Source: Gnetum montanum
Taxonomy: Eukaryota > Streptophyta > Gnetopsida > Gnetales > Gnetaceae
Assembly: GCA_015680685.1 (NCBI GenBank)
Contig: MNCI01005835.1
Coordinates: 470,081 to 534,080 of the forward strand
Length of the DNA stretch: 64,000 nucleotides
Direction: 5' to 3'
The translations under genes and the position numbers were made by a program. How positions within the stretch are numbered: the first letter of the stretch is position 1; each line of letters opens with the position of its first letter. Of the stretch, positions 10,359 to 21,144 are shown piece by piece. A model generated the notes under the pieces. It made no database searches. It saw only the letters and a program-made list of their open reading frames with translations, and was not told the DNA's origin.

Positions 10359-13213
10359 ATGGCACCTAAACCAAGGCATCCAAGGGGAGAAAGACCGTCC
10401 CAACCAAGGGACAAGCGACCTAGAATGGGAAGAGGACGAAGCGCGCAACCTCCAGAGCATGCAGAGGGCTCACACACAACTGGCCCCCTCTAGGAAGAAC
10501 CTAATGTGGAATTTGTTCATTAGATTCCCGAAGCGGATGTCCCTGGTGAACAATCGCAAAGGGACGAGACTCCTGTGGTGGCATCATGACTTGAGGTCAC
10601 CCTGACCCAGGCATGTATTGACACTATTAAGCCGAGGAAGCTACAACGAACGGTCCTTCAGGAGTTGAACTTCAGACTGTTTCTAGAGAATGCATTAGAA
10701 GAAGTCAAAACCCAACTGCAAAATTCTCCTATGTGGCCAATCATCACAGCTAGTGGTGAATGGTACCTAGGAGAAACTTACCTCTTCTAGACAAATCAGC
10801 CACCGGGGTTCCAAAGTAAGAATCAAGGACATTCATGTCTCTTACTTTGCTGAAGCAATTGCATAAGCTCTAGGGTTTCCAGAGATTGGAGTTGACGTGG
10901 TAGAGATTCTCCAACAGGCAGACCCCAAGGTAAAAGGAAAGTGGATTAGACGGTGCTATGGAGTAGAATGCAAGGAGTTTGGCACCCTAATCACCGTAGA
11001 GAGGGTTTATTCAGAAATCGCATCTTACCACTTGAATCCAATGGTAAGACCTAGCAAGATCACTGCCTTCTCTACTTGTGGATGTGCTGCTCTAAGCAGA
11101 AAGTTCCTCATCAACCTTCCATAGTTGCTTTTCTTAGAGATTGAGAAGAGATTTGCTGAAAATGAACGTGGAAGGAGAGCTCTACCCTTTCCCTGCCTAA
11201 TCAAAAAATTGTGCAAATGGGTAGGGATAGCATGATATGCCAATGACATACTTCGTCACGCCCCAGTTGCCTCATGGCGGGAGATGATGAAGGACAAGAC
11301 TTCGGCCACAACACAACTTAGGAAAGAGCAACAACCACCTCCACCGCCTACACAAACAACAAGGTCAGGCTCGTAGGCAATCGCAGAACACATACGTGAG
11401 ATCTGATAATTGCTCTTGAGCCAACAAAAGCGATCAGTAAGAATTGGTGGAGGAGAAGGCCATTCAGTCTATCACCCTACGATGAGCCATCTTGAACAAG
11501 TGGATCAATCGGTGAGTTTGCTGGAGAGAGTAGGGTCGATGTTTTCTGTCACCCAAACACAAGTGCCTGCTAGAACTAATCCCAGTGTCCAAGAAGTAAT
11601 GGTGTCCACCTAATAATTATTTCTTCAACTTTAAAGAAATGCCACTACTTTTTCAGTGTGCTTGGAGGACGGAGAAGGGGCAACTATCCTGGTAATGCAA
11701 CACCAAGGACAAGAAGTTGTGGCTGAAGTGATTGCTGACACAATTGCTACGACCCTTAATGCACCTACGATGCTTGTACCGGATGTACATGGACTTGAAT
11801 ATGTACAGACGTCCACAAGAACTTCACGTAGCAGAATCAACGCAACCCAACATGAAGAGTTGTTGGACTGATTGGTGGGAATAGGGCAAATGCTTTCAGA
11901 TGTCTTTGATCTTATAGACAACATTACTGCGACTCAGTCGAAGCTACTCTTAGCAAGGGGCAAGCACCTCATTTGGAGGAGCAACTTGAAGCAGCACAAG
12001 AAGATCATCAATGCTTGGCAGTGGAAGTTACCTAATTAAGGACCCAACTTACTAATCCAGCTCTCCTCAACCATGAACTCACCAAGGATGAAGCTTTTCA
12101 ACAACTTCAAACCAAACTTTAGATGGTTGAGGGTGAGCAAGAGTCGACAATCTTTGACAAGTTCTTAACAAATGTCCATGCTTACCATCTAAACAAGGAC
12201 TTGGTAGATTCTCCAGGAGAATATCAAGCTGACCATAAAAGTTCATCACCTGTGTAATGTTGGTGTTGAGAATCAACACATGAAAGACTTCATCCATCAA
12301 TAGTAGGAGGAGATAGCCAAGGTAAACACTGATGTGAGAAGATTGGCAACTAAAAATTGTAATTTGTCTATGGAGGAACTTCGAGCCTTGCAACAAAAAT
12401 CAATAATTTAAATCACCGCTTGGAAAAATAAGGCCCTTAAAGTTTGAACGAGTTAAAAATCACTATAGCAACCAAGTGGGATTGCAAAAAGAAGTAAATG
12501 AAAAAGAGATTCAAGTCGCAAAGGCTAAAATGAACCGAGCACTCCAACAGCTCCAAGAAGGAGGCGAGGTGTGGTAGCCCATCTTTGATGGCTTGAACAC
12601 CTACAACTAGGCTAAGATCCATCTCAAAGAGCTGCAAATTAAAAAAATAACAGAATACATGGAGTTAGCCAATCTTCGTTATGCAAACTTGGCTATGTTA
12701 ACAGTTGGAAGGTCGTGGTCTGACCTAGAAAAGAAAGTGGCCATCTTCTATTCTTTATACGAGGGTGAGTTCCAAATGCATAAAGAGACAAAACAAAAGT
12801 TAGAAATAACAAATGTGGAACTTGAAGTTCTTTGCACCCGTTTTGAAGGACAACGTGCGGTTACAGAGAACTTGGCCCAATGAATGAATGACTACCAACA
12901 CCTGCAAACATCGATTCGAGCATTCAATATTGAACGAAAATAATTCGTTGCTTGGTTTTTCAATTTGAAGGAACTCTTTCCTACACTTCCATGTCCTTGG
13001 GATGTTCCTATTCTGGCACACATTAATGAAGCTGCTTGGACAGTGAACGATCCCAGAAGTAAGGAAGATAAAATGAGGGCATTATTGGAGGCTTTTCGAT
13101 TGCCTCGAAAATTTGTAGCTGCTGCAGGGCAACCATCATCAACACCATAACAGCCACATGCACTAGAAGCTAGTGAAGGCCTGTCAGAACCACCACCACT
13201 AGGGATGGTGTGA
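10359..13213 (+). pseudogene. Element A ORF2, long form, function unknown
   Basis: ORF2 starts at ATG 10359, immediately after a 3' splice-like CTATAG. It begins MAPKP with a basic RG-rich N-terminus and ends EPPPLGMV, matching the EEPPPPGTT ends of ORF2 in B and C. A globular part at about 10700-11230 includes WYLGETY, an ALGFPEIG segment and LPFPCLIKKLC. From memory this resembles the 'putative plant transposon protein' domain linked to Athila ORFs, but I could not search for it. A long helical, probably coiled-coil part follows (about 12030-12900), then LPCPWDVP and AAWTVNDPR near 12990-13050, shared with C. It has several stops and frameshifts. No enzyme motif is seen. Confidence 0.6.
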
Positions 13214-13429
13214 CCTTCTCTAGCAACTTTAGCATTTTTCGACAATGTGTTCAATTTTGTCTCTGAACACCACAATTTTGTAATTTATTTTTTCCGTACA
13301 CCCAAGCACTTGGTATGTCAATAGAGTCAGTGTTTATGTAGATGTGTTTCGTCATGTGTGCTGTAATAACTTCATACCTTCCAAATTGTAATAAAGTTAA
13401 GGACGAGTTTTCACACAATCATGGGGGTA
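13214..13429 (+). other. Element A 3' untranslated segment and polypurine tract
   Basis: Noncoding sequence between ORF2 and the 3' LTR. It ends ATGGGGGTA (13421-13429), the polypurine tract, directly before LTR base 13430. The matching segments in B and C end in the same motif. Confidence 0.7.
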
Positions 13430-14323
13430 TGATGGAGTGTTCAGTCGATACATCGACTAGGCCACGTTAATGGAGCCCCGTTGATGCAACCACGGTGATG
13501 TCACCCCATCGACATATCTGTCCATGCGTTAACACGACCCCGTTAACGCAGAGTCTATCTCTTGTTATAAATATGCGCGCAATCGTAGCATTTATGGCAT
13601 CTTTTGGAGTAGTTGTAGTCAAACTCTTGTAGTTTGTTCCCGTAAGAGTTAGAATATTTCCAAGTGCCCATAGCAGGTTTGAGAAAGGCGTACAACTCTT
13701 TATTCGAGCGCTAATGTACCTAAGCCCATTGGCGTGACCGGCAATAAAGACGAGCTTTTTGAGCATTCCTTGCAGCATTTGGATTTAATCACTTAAGCAT
13801 TTAATAGTTTAACATTTCAATGCTTTAATAATTTCAGAAGCTTTTATTATTATCACTTTACTATTATTGTCCTTTCATATTTTATGAGAACCATAGGCAC
13901 GACCATCTCGAACATATATCAAACACTTGGTAACCTAGTGACGCTTAATGTCTGGTAACCCAGCAGTGGTTAGGGTATGCTCAAGATGTGCACGAAAGAT
14001 GGGATCGGTTGCTTATGCTAGGGAGAGTTAAGTGATAAAGTAGAACAATTATAATTTACACAACTTTCCATTTCCTACAATTAAAGAATTAGACCTTAAA
14101 AGATAAAAAAGAAAACCAATAAAAATCATTCACCTCAATCTCACTTAACCATCGATTTAGAATATCACAAGTAAGGTTGGGAAGACAACGACCATTGTAA
14201 CTAAGGTTTTGTTGGCTAGGGTCTGGTGTATGCAAGTGCTTGCAATCTGCGGAATTCGACCGAGTCGTGTGTGAATGCCCATGATTCGTATGGTTGGGCG
14301 TAGGGGTACCTCACCGCTCATCA
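13430..14323 (+). mobile_element. Element A 3' LTR
   Basis: 894 bp, the same length as the 5' LTR. Starts TGATGGAGTG (one change in the terminal hexamer) and ends CGCTCATCA. The foldback is kept, with the same arms as the 5' LTR. A TSD copy (ATAAA) follows at 14324-14328. Confidence 0.88.
13892..14017 (+). other. U5 foldback in element A 3' LTR
   Basis: CATAGGCA (13892-13899) pairs with TGCTTATG (14010-14017), CGA with TCG, and CCATCT (13903-13908) with AGATGG (13997-14002). Confidence 0.55.
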
Positions 14324-14328
14324 ATAAA

Positions 14329-15350
14329 GATGTTGTAAAAATAACTTCATAAGCAATGAACTAATTTCTTAATACAAATGATGTTGCTTTGATATCTATG
14401 TATGAGAAAGACATGTCTAATATGCAAGTTAATGTATGAGAATAATTTTGTATTTCTTTTGATTTGCAAGTTAATGTAGAAAAAACTAAAATGATGATAT
14501 AGAGAACAAGAAACACCTAATATAATTTTAAATTTGATGATTAGAATGTACAAATTGTGGACTCTTTTAGATACTTGGGTTTCTAATATATGAATAATTA
14601 TAGATGAGATAAATGCATTAAGGAAAGAATAGCAAGAGGAATAAAAGCTATATATACAATTAGAACCAAATGTAAGGCATTAGGAGCTTGGGCTTAGAAG
14701 GTCGGAAAACAAATTTTTTGGACAATCATTTGTCTTATTTTGTTATATGGATGCATGGTTTGGAAACCATGTCTTAGTGTAAAAAAGGAAGGCCATTGAA
14801 AGAGAATAGAAGATATTTTTACTTAATGAATTAAAGATGAAAGTTTAAACATCTTATTCCATGCTTTTGTTATACTTTAATTTATTTCCTCTAGAAACAA
14901 ATGCTATTTGCTAGTTTATTGCTTATACTCAAAACTTGGCAAAAACAAAATAGATCAAATTTACGAAAATAGTTCAAGAGTAGTGATGGTATTTTTAAGG
15001 GATACAATGGTTGAAGATTTGGGATATCTCATTGGAGAAGATACAAAGTAGCCCAAAGCACATTCTTTAGTTGATTTGATTTTGGATTCTAACAAAGTTA
15101 TGGTCAAACATAGAAGGACACATAAATTTTTATTTAGAATGTATAAGAGGTAATCATTAAATAGGGAAGTTCACTCTCTATCAACTTGTACTCTTAATAA
15201 GATGTTGCAATTTCATGAATAGGGTTTGTTTGAGTTCACATAATCTTAGAATAAAAAGTGGAAGATGCATGCAAATTCATAGAGAACACATGTAGATTGT
15301 GGTTCTAGAGATCTTGAAGATGAACAATATATTTTTCTTAGTTACCCTTA
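14329..15350 (+). pseudogene. LINE reverse transcriptase, right half
   Basis: This continues the LINE broken at 6825. A decayed (A)DDVALIS motif at about 14378-14400 corresponds to the catalytic FADD box. VNVEKTKMM follows at about 14470-14495 and DSFRYLGF at about 14560-14585, both classic LINE RT thumb signatures. RIARGIKAIYTIR and ILLYGCMVW lie downstream. Frameshifts and stops break every frame. Position, order and orientation fit one LINE split by element A. Confidence 0.7.
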
Positions 15351-16094
15351 GACTTAATATTCAATATTAACCATTGTATTAAGTCTATTTAATTTTTATA
15401 ATACAAATATAATATTTTTTTAATAATTTTTTTCTTAATTTCGTTTAATTAATTTTGTTGAAATTATGTTACTATGATAATACACGCAAAATAGGAAATA
15501 ATGAAAAGGGGCAAAATAGCACCAAAGGCCCGAAGGCCATAGTTGTTGAATGGTAAACTTTTAAAATTTAATCATCTCTAGCAATACCGAAATCAAAACG
15601 TTAAAAGTTCGTAGAAAAAAAAACAAAAAGAACACAAAATCCTTGCTACCAAAGGACATTTTTAGGGTATGCTTACTTTATAGAAGGACCTCCGTTTTGT
15701 GCAAAAACTGTTTCGGCAGCTCATGATGAAAGTTTCATTCGTGTCTTATCCACGTGAGAACTTTAAGAATTGCAAGCCGGCATCCTTCATAACTTCAGCT
15801 GTGACAGATCAAACCTGGAAAATCATTATTCTGGTGTTGAAATGTTTGAGTGCATGCGAAAGTGTACTTACCTGCAGAGCATAATAACGGAGTTCAACAT
15901 CATAAAATAATGTGCAATGTCTCCAAAAGAAAATGAAATGACGCTGACGAAATCTGGTCAGTAACTGCAAATCTGCAAACAGGGACACGTAGTCTCTTGC
16001 AAACGGGGACACGCAATCTCTTGCACGAACGGTAACATTGAATGAAATTTCAGCTCCTCGTGATGGGTGCTATACCCCTCTTTCTGCTTGTTGC
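15351..16094. other. Intergenic region upstream of the Cys-rich gene
   Basis: AT-rich, with no coding signal or repeat I recognise. It contains the promoter region of the gene at 16212. Confidence 0.5.
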
Positions 16095-16102
16095 TATAAA
16101 TA
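16095..16102 (+). promoter_or_regulatory. TATA box
   Basis: TATAAATA lies 110 bp before the ATG at 16212. Transcription would start about 30 bp downstream, giving a 5' UTR of roughly 80 nt. Its position relative to a conserved-looking ORF supports a real promoter. Confidence 0.6.
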
Positions 16103-16211
16103 AAACACCAGCATAACATGCTTCCGTGTAAGTATTGTTGTGTTCAGTTTTTACTTTTTAGCTGCGACGCTGCCTTGTTCTCAACAGCAGTGAACCAGCG
16201 TAGCGTACACG

Positions 16212-16841
16212 ATGGTGAAGCCTACCTCGACTGCTTTGCGTGCTGCGCGTGAGGCAATGTTTTTGATATATTTTCTTTGTTTTTCTGCAGAAACTTCTGT
16301 GTATATGTTGCACCTGTGTTTTGCAGGTTTGACTGGTTTTCAAGGAGTTGAATTCTGCAGCTTGGAGCAGCTCAAGTTCAAGCGCCTTAGGCCAAAAGGC
16401 TTGTTCTCGTTGGATAAGGCCGCCTCCTTCGTTTATCCGGGCATCACGTTTTGTGGAATATGTGCAACGCCATCATGTCCTGCATATCTTCGCCAAATTG
16501 ACGTAAAATTGGACAAAGGCTACTTCGGCACTTTCAACGTTGCTGCGCTTAGCTGTGATTTCGCGTGTCGACTGTGTGGAAAGCTTGTCAGGAAATTGAC
16601 GACTTGTTGGTTTTTCAAGTGCAAGTGGAGTTATAGAGGTATAATCGAAACCAAGTCGTCGTCGTCATCAGAGTCGGATTCTGAATCGTTGACTAAGGCA
16701 TGCATTCTCAGGACTGAAGATGGTGTAGCAAATGCTAGGAATGGTTACTTTGAATATGAGGGCCGGCCTGCACAATGGAAGTATCTGGAATTCGTTGTTG
16801 AGGAGCTCAATGATCATGACGTTGCACTTGTGGAAATGTGA
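16212..16841 (+). CDS. Small Cys-rich protein of unknown function, with an in-frame 78-nt intron
   Basis: The open frame is 209 codons if unspliced. A likely intron at 16249-16326 (C|GTGAGG donor, T-rich tract, TTGCAG acceptor) is 78 nt and leaves the frame intact, giving 183 aa. The intron translates to a hydrophobic stretch that would be misread as a membrane segment. The protein has paired cysteines resembling zinc ligands: FCGICATPSC, CDFACRLCGKL, then TTCWFFKCKW with aromatic residues. A serine/acidic patch (KSSSSSESDSES) and a C-terminal block GYFEYEGRPAQWKYLEF follow. GC content and codon use are richer than the flanks. TATA and polyadenylation signals are in place. I do not recognise the family; a zinc-binding fold is an inference. 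The gene looks intact and isolated among repeats. Confidence 0.7.
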   Translation: MVKPTSTALRAAREAMFLIYFLCFSAETSVYMLHLCFAGLTGFQGVEFCSLEQLKFKRLRPKGLFSLDKAASFVYPGITFCGICATPSCPAYLRQIDVKLDKGYFGTFNVAALSCDFACRLCGKLVRKLTTCWFFKCKWSYRGIIETKSSSSSESDSESLTKACILRTEDGVANARNGYFEYEGRPAQWKYLEFVVEELNDHDVALVEM

Positions 16842-16898
16842 AAGCTATATGAGGGTCCTGTTAGTGGCTCGTTTTGTAATGTTACGTAAATAGGTTGC

Positions 16899-16904
16899 AA
16901 TAAA
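16899..16904 (+). terminator. Polyadenylation signal of the Cys-rich gene
   Basis: AATAAA lies 58 bp after the stop codon, followed at once by a second AATAAA. Confidence 0.55.
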
Positions 16905-19900
16905 ATAAAATGCATCTAGCCTGTATCAATGTGTATTAAGGTTTTGCCAGGCTCTATGAAGATGTTTTGCTGAAAAACAGTCCTCGTGGAGCGCTGTGTT
17001 GGTTGGTTTTTGTGGCGATGTCTTCTTTCCTAACTGAGATGCTTTTTTGATCTAATGGACCATTGTGATCTTTTTGGGCAGGATGACAGGATATCCTCTA
17101 CCGTTGTGTAGATTACAGTATCCTATACAAGGAAGCTGAGTTTTTGTCCTACCTTAGATTTCTTCTACTCTATTTGGTGTTTTTATATTTCTTGCATGTC
17201 AGACACTGAAGGCGCCACAGTAAATTAAACGAAAAAAGTCAGCCGTGGTAAATTTGTTATTGCTGGTGTATGCTATCTTTGAAATCGAAAACCAAGCCAT
17301 CCTAGTCATTTTCAGAGTTTCAGTTCCAGAAACGTTTAAAACTTAAAAGTAATATAACTATTTTAGATGGGATAGAGAGCTTTCTTTACAGTGATAATAG
17401 TTCACGAATAAAAAATAAAGGTTCACTCCTGCCATCATGACATACGATTCACAAACAGTGATTGTTATACCGCGATTCGTTGTTTGATTTTCATGTTTAT
17501 TCTATCGACACTGTTTCATTTAACTTAATTTAATTTAATTTTTTTTCTCTTGTGTTGAGTGTGTTGGTGTATAAAATCATCTGCCGAATTAAAAATTGCT
17601 AGCATACGGTATCACATTTAGAATGCAGGTGGTAGAAACTTTATAACATAATGAAATGATTGAGTATTCATATCTTGGATATTATATTTTAAAGAAATAA
17701 ATATAGACGATAAATTGACATGAAGATATAAATACAAATCATACAAGCTGTAACATACTAAAGTCTGGATTTGATATGGCGTTCGCTAAAGCTAAGCTAA
17801 AAATCGCTCGAAGTGCCAAGCAAACACAAAACGGCGGTTCAGCAAGTAGGTATGTAAAGTAGTGGAGGTAAAAAACGAAGGGGCAAAGAAAGCTTTTTGA
17901 ACGAGAGTTTGCTACGTCATCATTCGAGGCGCAATGTTTATCATCTGGCGTAGATCAGGGAAAGAAGAAGACTTATTTTCTTCATCTGGAGTAGTGGAGG
18001 AAGACTTATTTTCTTTTATTTGATTTTGAGTTGCTACGTTGGCAATGTTCATCATGCCAAACCGGCCCTGAAAACCCTGGTATAGAAGCAAACGCTTAGC
18101 CTTTGAAAAGGCTGGTACAGAAGCAAACACTTAGCCTCTAAATAAGCGAGAAGCAAAAATTTTCCCTTTGTTTGAAAGACATCTATGGAAATATCATTGA
18201 GCTATGAAATAAAAATATTACTGAGTGGATGCAGCAATGCAGGCTACAGCCGTAACGGAATATTATTCATGAAAATATGGTTGGGCGAAATGGCAAATGG
18301 GGAGAACTGCAGCTACCAGTAGTATTTTCACTCTCTTACAACATATGGAACTGGAGCAGTTTGTTGATTCATTTAATTTACCTAAACTGCATAATGGCTT
18401 ATTTCATTCTTTTTAACTCTTAAACTGATGTAAACTGTAGCAGGTTGTTGATTTATTTAATTTACCTAGATTCCATGTATAGCTTATTTACATTAGCATT
18501 AATTGCTTGCTGTCAACGTTGATGAGGTATCTTGAGCTTGAATTACCGGTATGATAGTATCTTAGGTTTGAACCCAGTTTATTTTATTATTATTGTTATT
18601 TTTTCTTCATCTGAGGTTCATTCAGTCTTTCCGAAGACATCGAAAATTGAAGCTGGGCATTTCTGGTCTTCAAAAGCACATGGCAAACCTTACTGCACTG
18701 CATTTGGCGCCTCTGCAGCAGATTTTCTGTCGCCATGTTTATAGGTGAATAAGGTGATGATATAGATACATGCATGCCAAGTTATACTATCACGTGGTAA
18801 GGCACAACATATGGAGGAGGAGAAAGGCCCCAAGGAAGATCCCGACATGGAATAGACGTGAGAGTTTCCAACTAAAAAGTCTTATGTTAAATTATCTCTG
18901 AATGGTATTCTGATATTGTCAGGTTATCTCAATGGTATTTTGAAAGCATTTTAGATTTAAGTCTTACTTAAAATCAACCTTGGTTATTTGGATTTCTCAC
19001 CAACATGCGTTTGTTTTTTCCCCTTGGGTTTGCCTACTCTTTTGATTTGGCCTTGAAAATGCTTTATTTTGAATTGGAATCAAATCTAACTTACGTGTCA
19101 AACATCTTCACTTCCAACCATCCATCACACCATCATGTGTGGGCGCTTTTAATTTTCAAGATTTTAATTTTCAAGACTTGCTAACTTCTATGTTCGCGCA
19201 TGCAAAGCAGCTGTCGTTGCAAAAGGAAGGGAACTGCCTGACCTATCATTCCCATTTCGATGAGGGGAGACTCGAGCGTAAGGATGTAGATTTTCCATAT
19301 GGTTTAAATAAATTTAAAATTAAAAATGACAATAAAAAATATAGTCCTGGTGAATTCAAATTTGAAAATATAAATGGTGGGTTTAAATGTAATTATTTTT
19401 CCCCTTTGCACTCCTTTGTTTTTCAAGTTAAGAAACATGTATCCTTGATTGTAGTTGGAGTGGGCTAGTCAAAAATATTCGGTGAAAAAGTTAAACTTAA
19501 AAAATTTAAATTAACAATTGCAAATTAGTGGTTATGATTTTCATAGTTTCTATCAATTTGGTTTCTTCAAAACGATAGAGAAGCTATTAAAATGGATAAA
19601 GTAAAAGAAATTCTTCATTTTATCTATTAAATGTTTAACCTATTATTTTATTTGCATAATGTTTTAGCATTACTTTTATTTTGTTTCATTCTAGTAAGCT
19701 GTCAAAGATTCACGAAAGTAAATCCACTTTTGGATAAGATTTGATGATGTGGTATTACAATTTATTTAATTTATCCACTTTTTGGATAAAATTTGCATTA
19801 AATATACTATTACAAAGCTTTTTAAATTTAACTTATAATGATATTTTTATGAAATCTCTATAGTGTTGCATCTTATACTTTCAAAATTTATGATACCATT

Positions 19901-20057
19901 AATGTGTGTTGTTGTTTACCTAAGTTTTAAAGCTTGGGAACCCTACTTATAATTGTTATTCCCTACAATGTGATAGAAAAATAAATCTTTTTGAAGAATT
20001 TAGTAAATGTAACTTATATGCCAAAGCATATGTTTCTTTTTCTATGGTGATGTAACA
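16905..20057. other. Intergenic AT-rich region with local duplications
   Basis: No gene is supported. An imperfect tandem duplication of about 80 bp is visible (the TTGTTGATT-ATTTAATTTACCTA segment near 18360 and 18445). Shorter ones occur at 17965-18015 (GACTTATTTTCTT twice) and at 18070-18135 (GGTA-AGAAGCAAAC-CTTAGCC twice). An open frame at 19139-19468 has AT-driven composition and no recognised motif. Confidence 0.45.
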
Positions 20058-20240
20058 ATGAGGTGTTAGCCTAGTGGTAAGATACTTAATTTGAAGCTCT
20101 AGGTCATGCGTTCAATTCTCATGGGTAATGCTGAGTTATATAAATTTCTAATTAGACTATATATCTTGGGGTGTACCTACGTTTCACTTATTTGGGGTTC
20201 CAACACCCCATTTTCTATGATGATTTGTATGTCAACTCAC
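20058..20240 (+). mobile_element. tRNA-derived SINE (candidate)
   Basis: A perfect pol III A-box consensus, TAGCCTAGTGG, is at 20067-20077. A degraded B box, GCGTTCAATTCTC, is at 20108-20120, at tRNA-like spacing. The segment between folds like a tRNA remnant. The 3' end is not defined. Confidence 0.45.
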
Positions 20241-20773
20241 ATTGTTTTAAATACTTATTTTAGGAAATCTCAACTTTTCTACTTATGATATCCAGCTTAG
20301 CAACATTTTTAAGTGGACATATGCTTACAAACTTGTACAATCTTGTAAATGCATCAACTATTCTTAAAGAATCCAAAATACAAGACAAATTAGAAAAGAA
20401 GATACCAAATAATGGTTATGTGAATTCAAAAGTAAAACATTTCAGACCCACTAATGAGACGCGACATGCACTGTGCCGCGATATCGCGTCTTTCCCTGCG
20501 ATATCGCATACGCGATATCGCGGTCCGCCGCCATATCTATAAATAAGAGGCGGCACTCCCCTCATTTCCCAATCCTGGCTAGAAGTAGCGAAGCTCTGGC
20601 AGATTGATCACTCCAGAGTTAGAATTTTTCCCATGTGCCCGCAGTAGAAGTCTTAGAGTGAATGGCTCTTTATTCGAGCAGCTTGTAACCTGAACCCAAG
20701 TTGTGTACGGCAATAAAGACGAACTTGATTGGATAAACCTTGCAGTACATGGTTTTATTGTTATTTATTTACT

Positions 20774-20915
20774 GCTTTCCTAGTGCGTACAAGTACGACT
20801 TGATTACGAGCATCTACGGATGTGTACAGCTAATCAAGGAATCGGCTTTCCTAGTGCGTACAAGTACGACTTGATTACGAGCATCTACGAATGTGTACAG
20901 CTAATCAAGGAATCG
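20774..20915 (+). repeat. 71-bp tandem duplication in the solo LTR
   Basis: Unit 1 is 20774-20844 and unit 2 is 20845-20915, nearly identical. Each carries the inner foldback arms CTTGATTA and TAATCAAG (20799-20806/20831-20838 and 20870-20877/20902-20909). Confidence 0.85.
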
Positions 20916-20928
20916 GCTGCTTGTCGCA
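20855..20928 (+). other. U5 foldback module 2 of the solo LTR
   Basis: Outer TGCG-t-ACAAG (20855-20864) pairs with CTTGT-CGCA (20920-20928). Inner CTTGATTA pairs with TAATCAAG. Every arm base is paired except one bulged t. Confidence 0.65.
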
Positions 20929-20930
20929 AC

Positions 20931-21058
20931 GCGTGAGTACGACTTAACTACGAGCATTGGCTGCTTAGTAACCCAGTAGCGTATTCCAGGATCTGCGCTT
21001 GGTAATCCCAGTGGTATTCTAATGTGTACGACTAGTTAAGGAATCGGTTGCTCATCGC
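20931..21058 (+). other. U5 foldback module 3 of the solo LTR
   Basis: GCG-TGAG (20931-20937) pairs with CTCA-t-CGC (21051-21058). CTTAACTA (20943-20950) pairs with TAGTTAAG (21033-21040). The loop contains CTTGGTAATCCCAGTGG-type repeats. Confidence 0.65.
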
Positions 21059-21069
21059 TAGGCTAGAAC

Positions 21070-21144
21070 GTGTGATAAGTACGACTTGGCTACGAGCATC
21101 CACGGGTGTGTACGGCTAGCCAAGGAATCGGCTACTTATCACAC
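21070..21144 (+). other. U5 foldback module 4 of the solo LTR (longest stem)
   Basis: GTGTGATAAGTA (21070-21081) pairs perfectly with TACTTATCACAC (21133-21144). CGA pairs with TCG, and CTTGGCTA (21085-21092) with TAGCCAAG (21117-21124). That is 23 base pairs interrupted only by small bulges, closing a loop of about 24 nt. Confidence 0.75.

Larger units (their letters stand above)
6831..14323 (+). mobile_element. Element A: complete non-autonomous gag + ORF2 LTR element
   Basis: The element is 7493 bp with two 894-bp LTRs (6831-7724, 13430-14323), a PBS, a polypurine tract and a perfect 5-bp TSD. Its interior encodes a Gag relic and a roughly 2.9-kb second frame. No protease, RT, RNase H or integrase motifs are seen. 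It is inserted in a LINE. The LTRs differ mainly by C/T and G/A changes, so the insertion is not recent. Its U3 differs from other copies: GTTAAC and ATCGAC palindromes replace the GATATC set. Confidence 0.88.

Noticed and set aside
6831-14323. Integrated pararetrovirus or an enveloped retrovirus-like element
   Set aside because: No coat, movement or RT domain; ORF2 has no signal peptide or membrane segment that I can see. LTRs, PBS and TSD fit a plant LTR retrotransposon.
17912-18130. 72-codon minus-strand frame with SSS-rich repeats
   Set aside because: Its content comes from small DNA duplications; no conserved domain or splice context was found.
19139-19468. 109-codon open frame downstream of the Cys-rich gene
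   Set aside because: Lys/Phe/Asn-rich composition expected from AT-rich DNA, with no promoter context and no family motif.
20774-21144. CRISPR-like or satellite array
   Set aside because: The units are foldback modules within an LTR, differ in length and have no regular unique spacers; the context is a plant genome.
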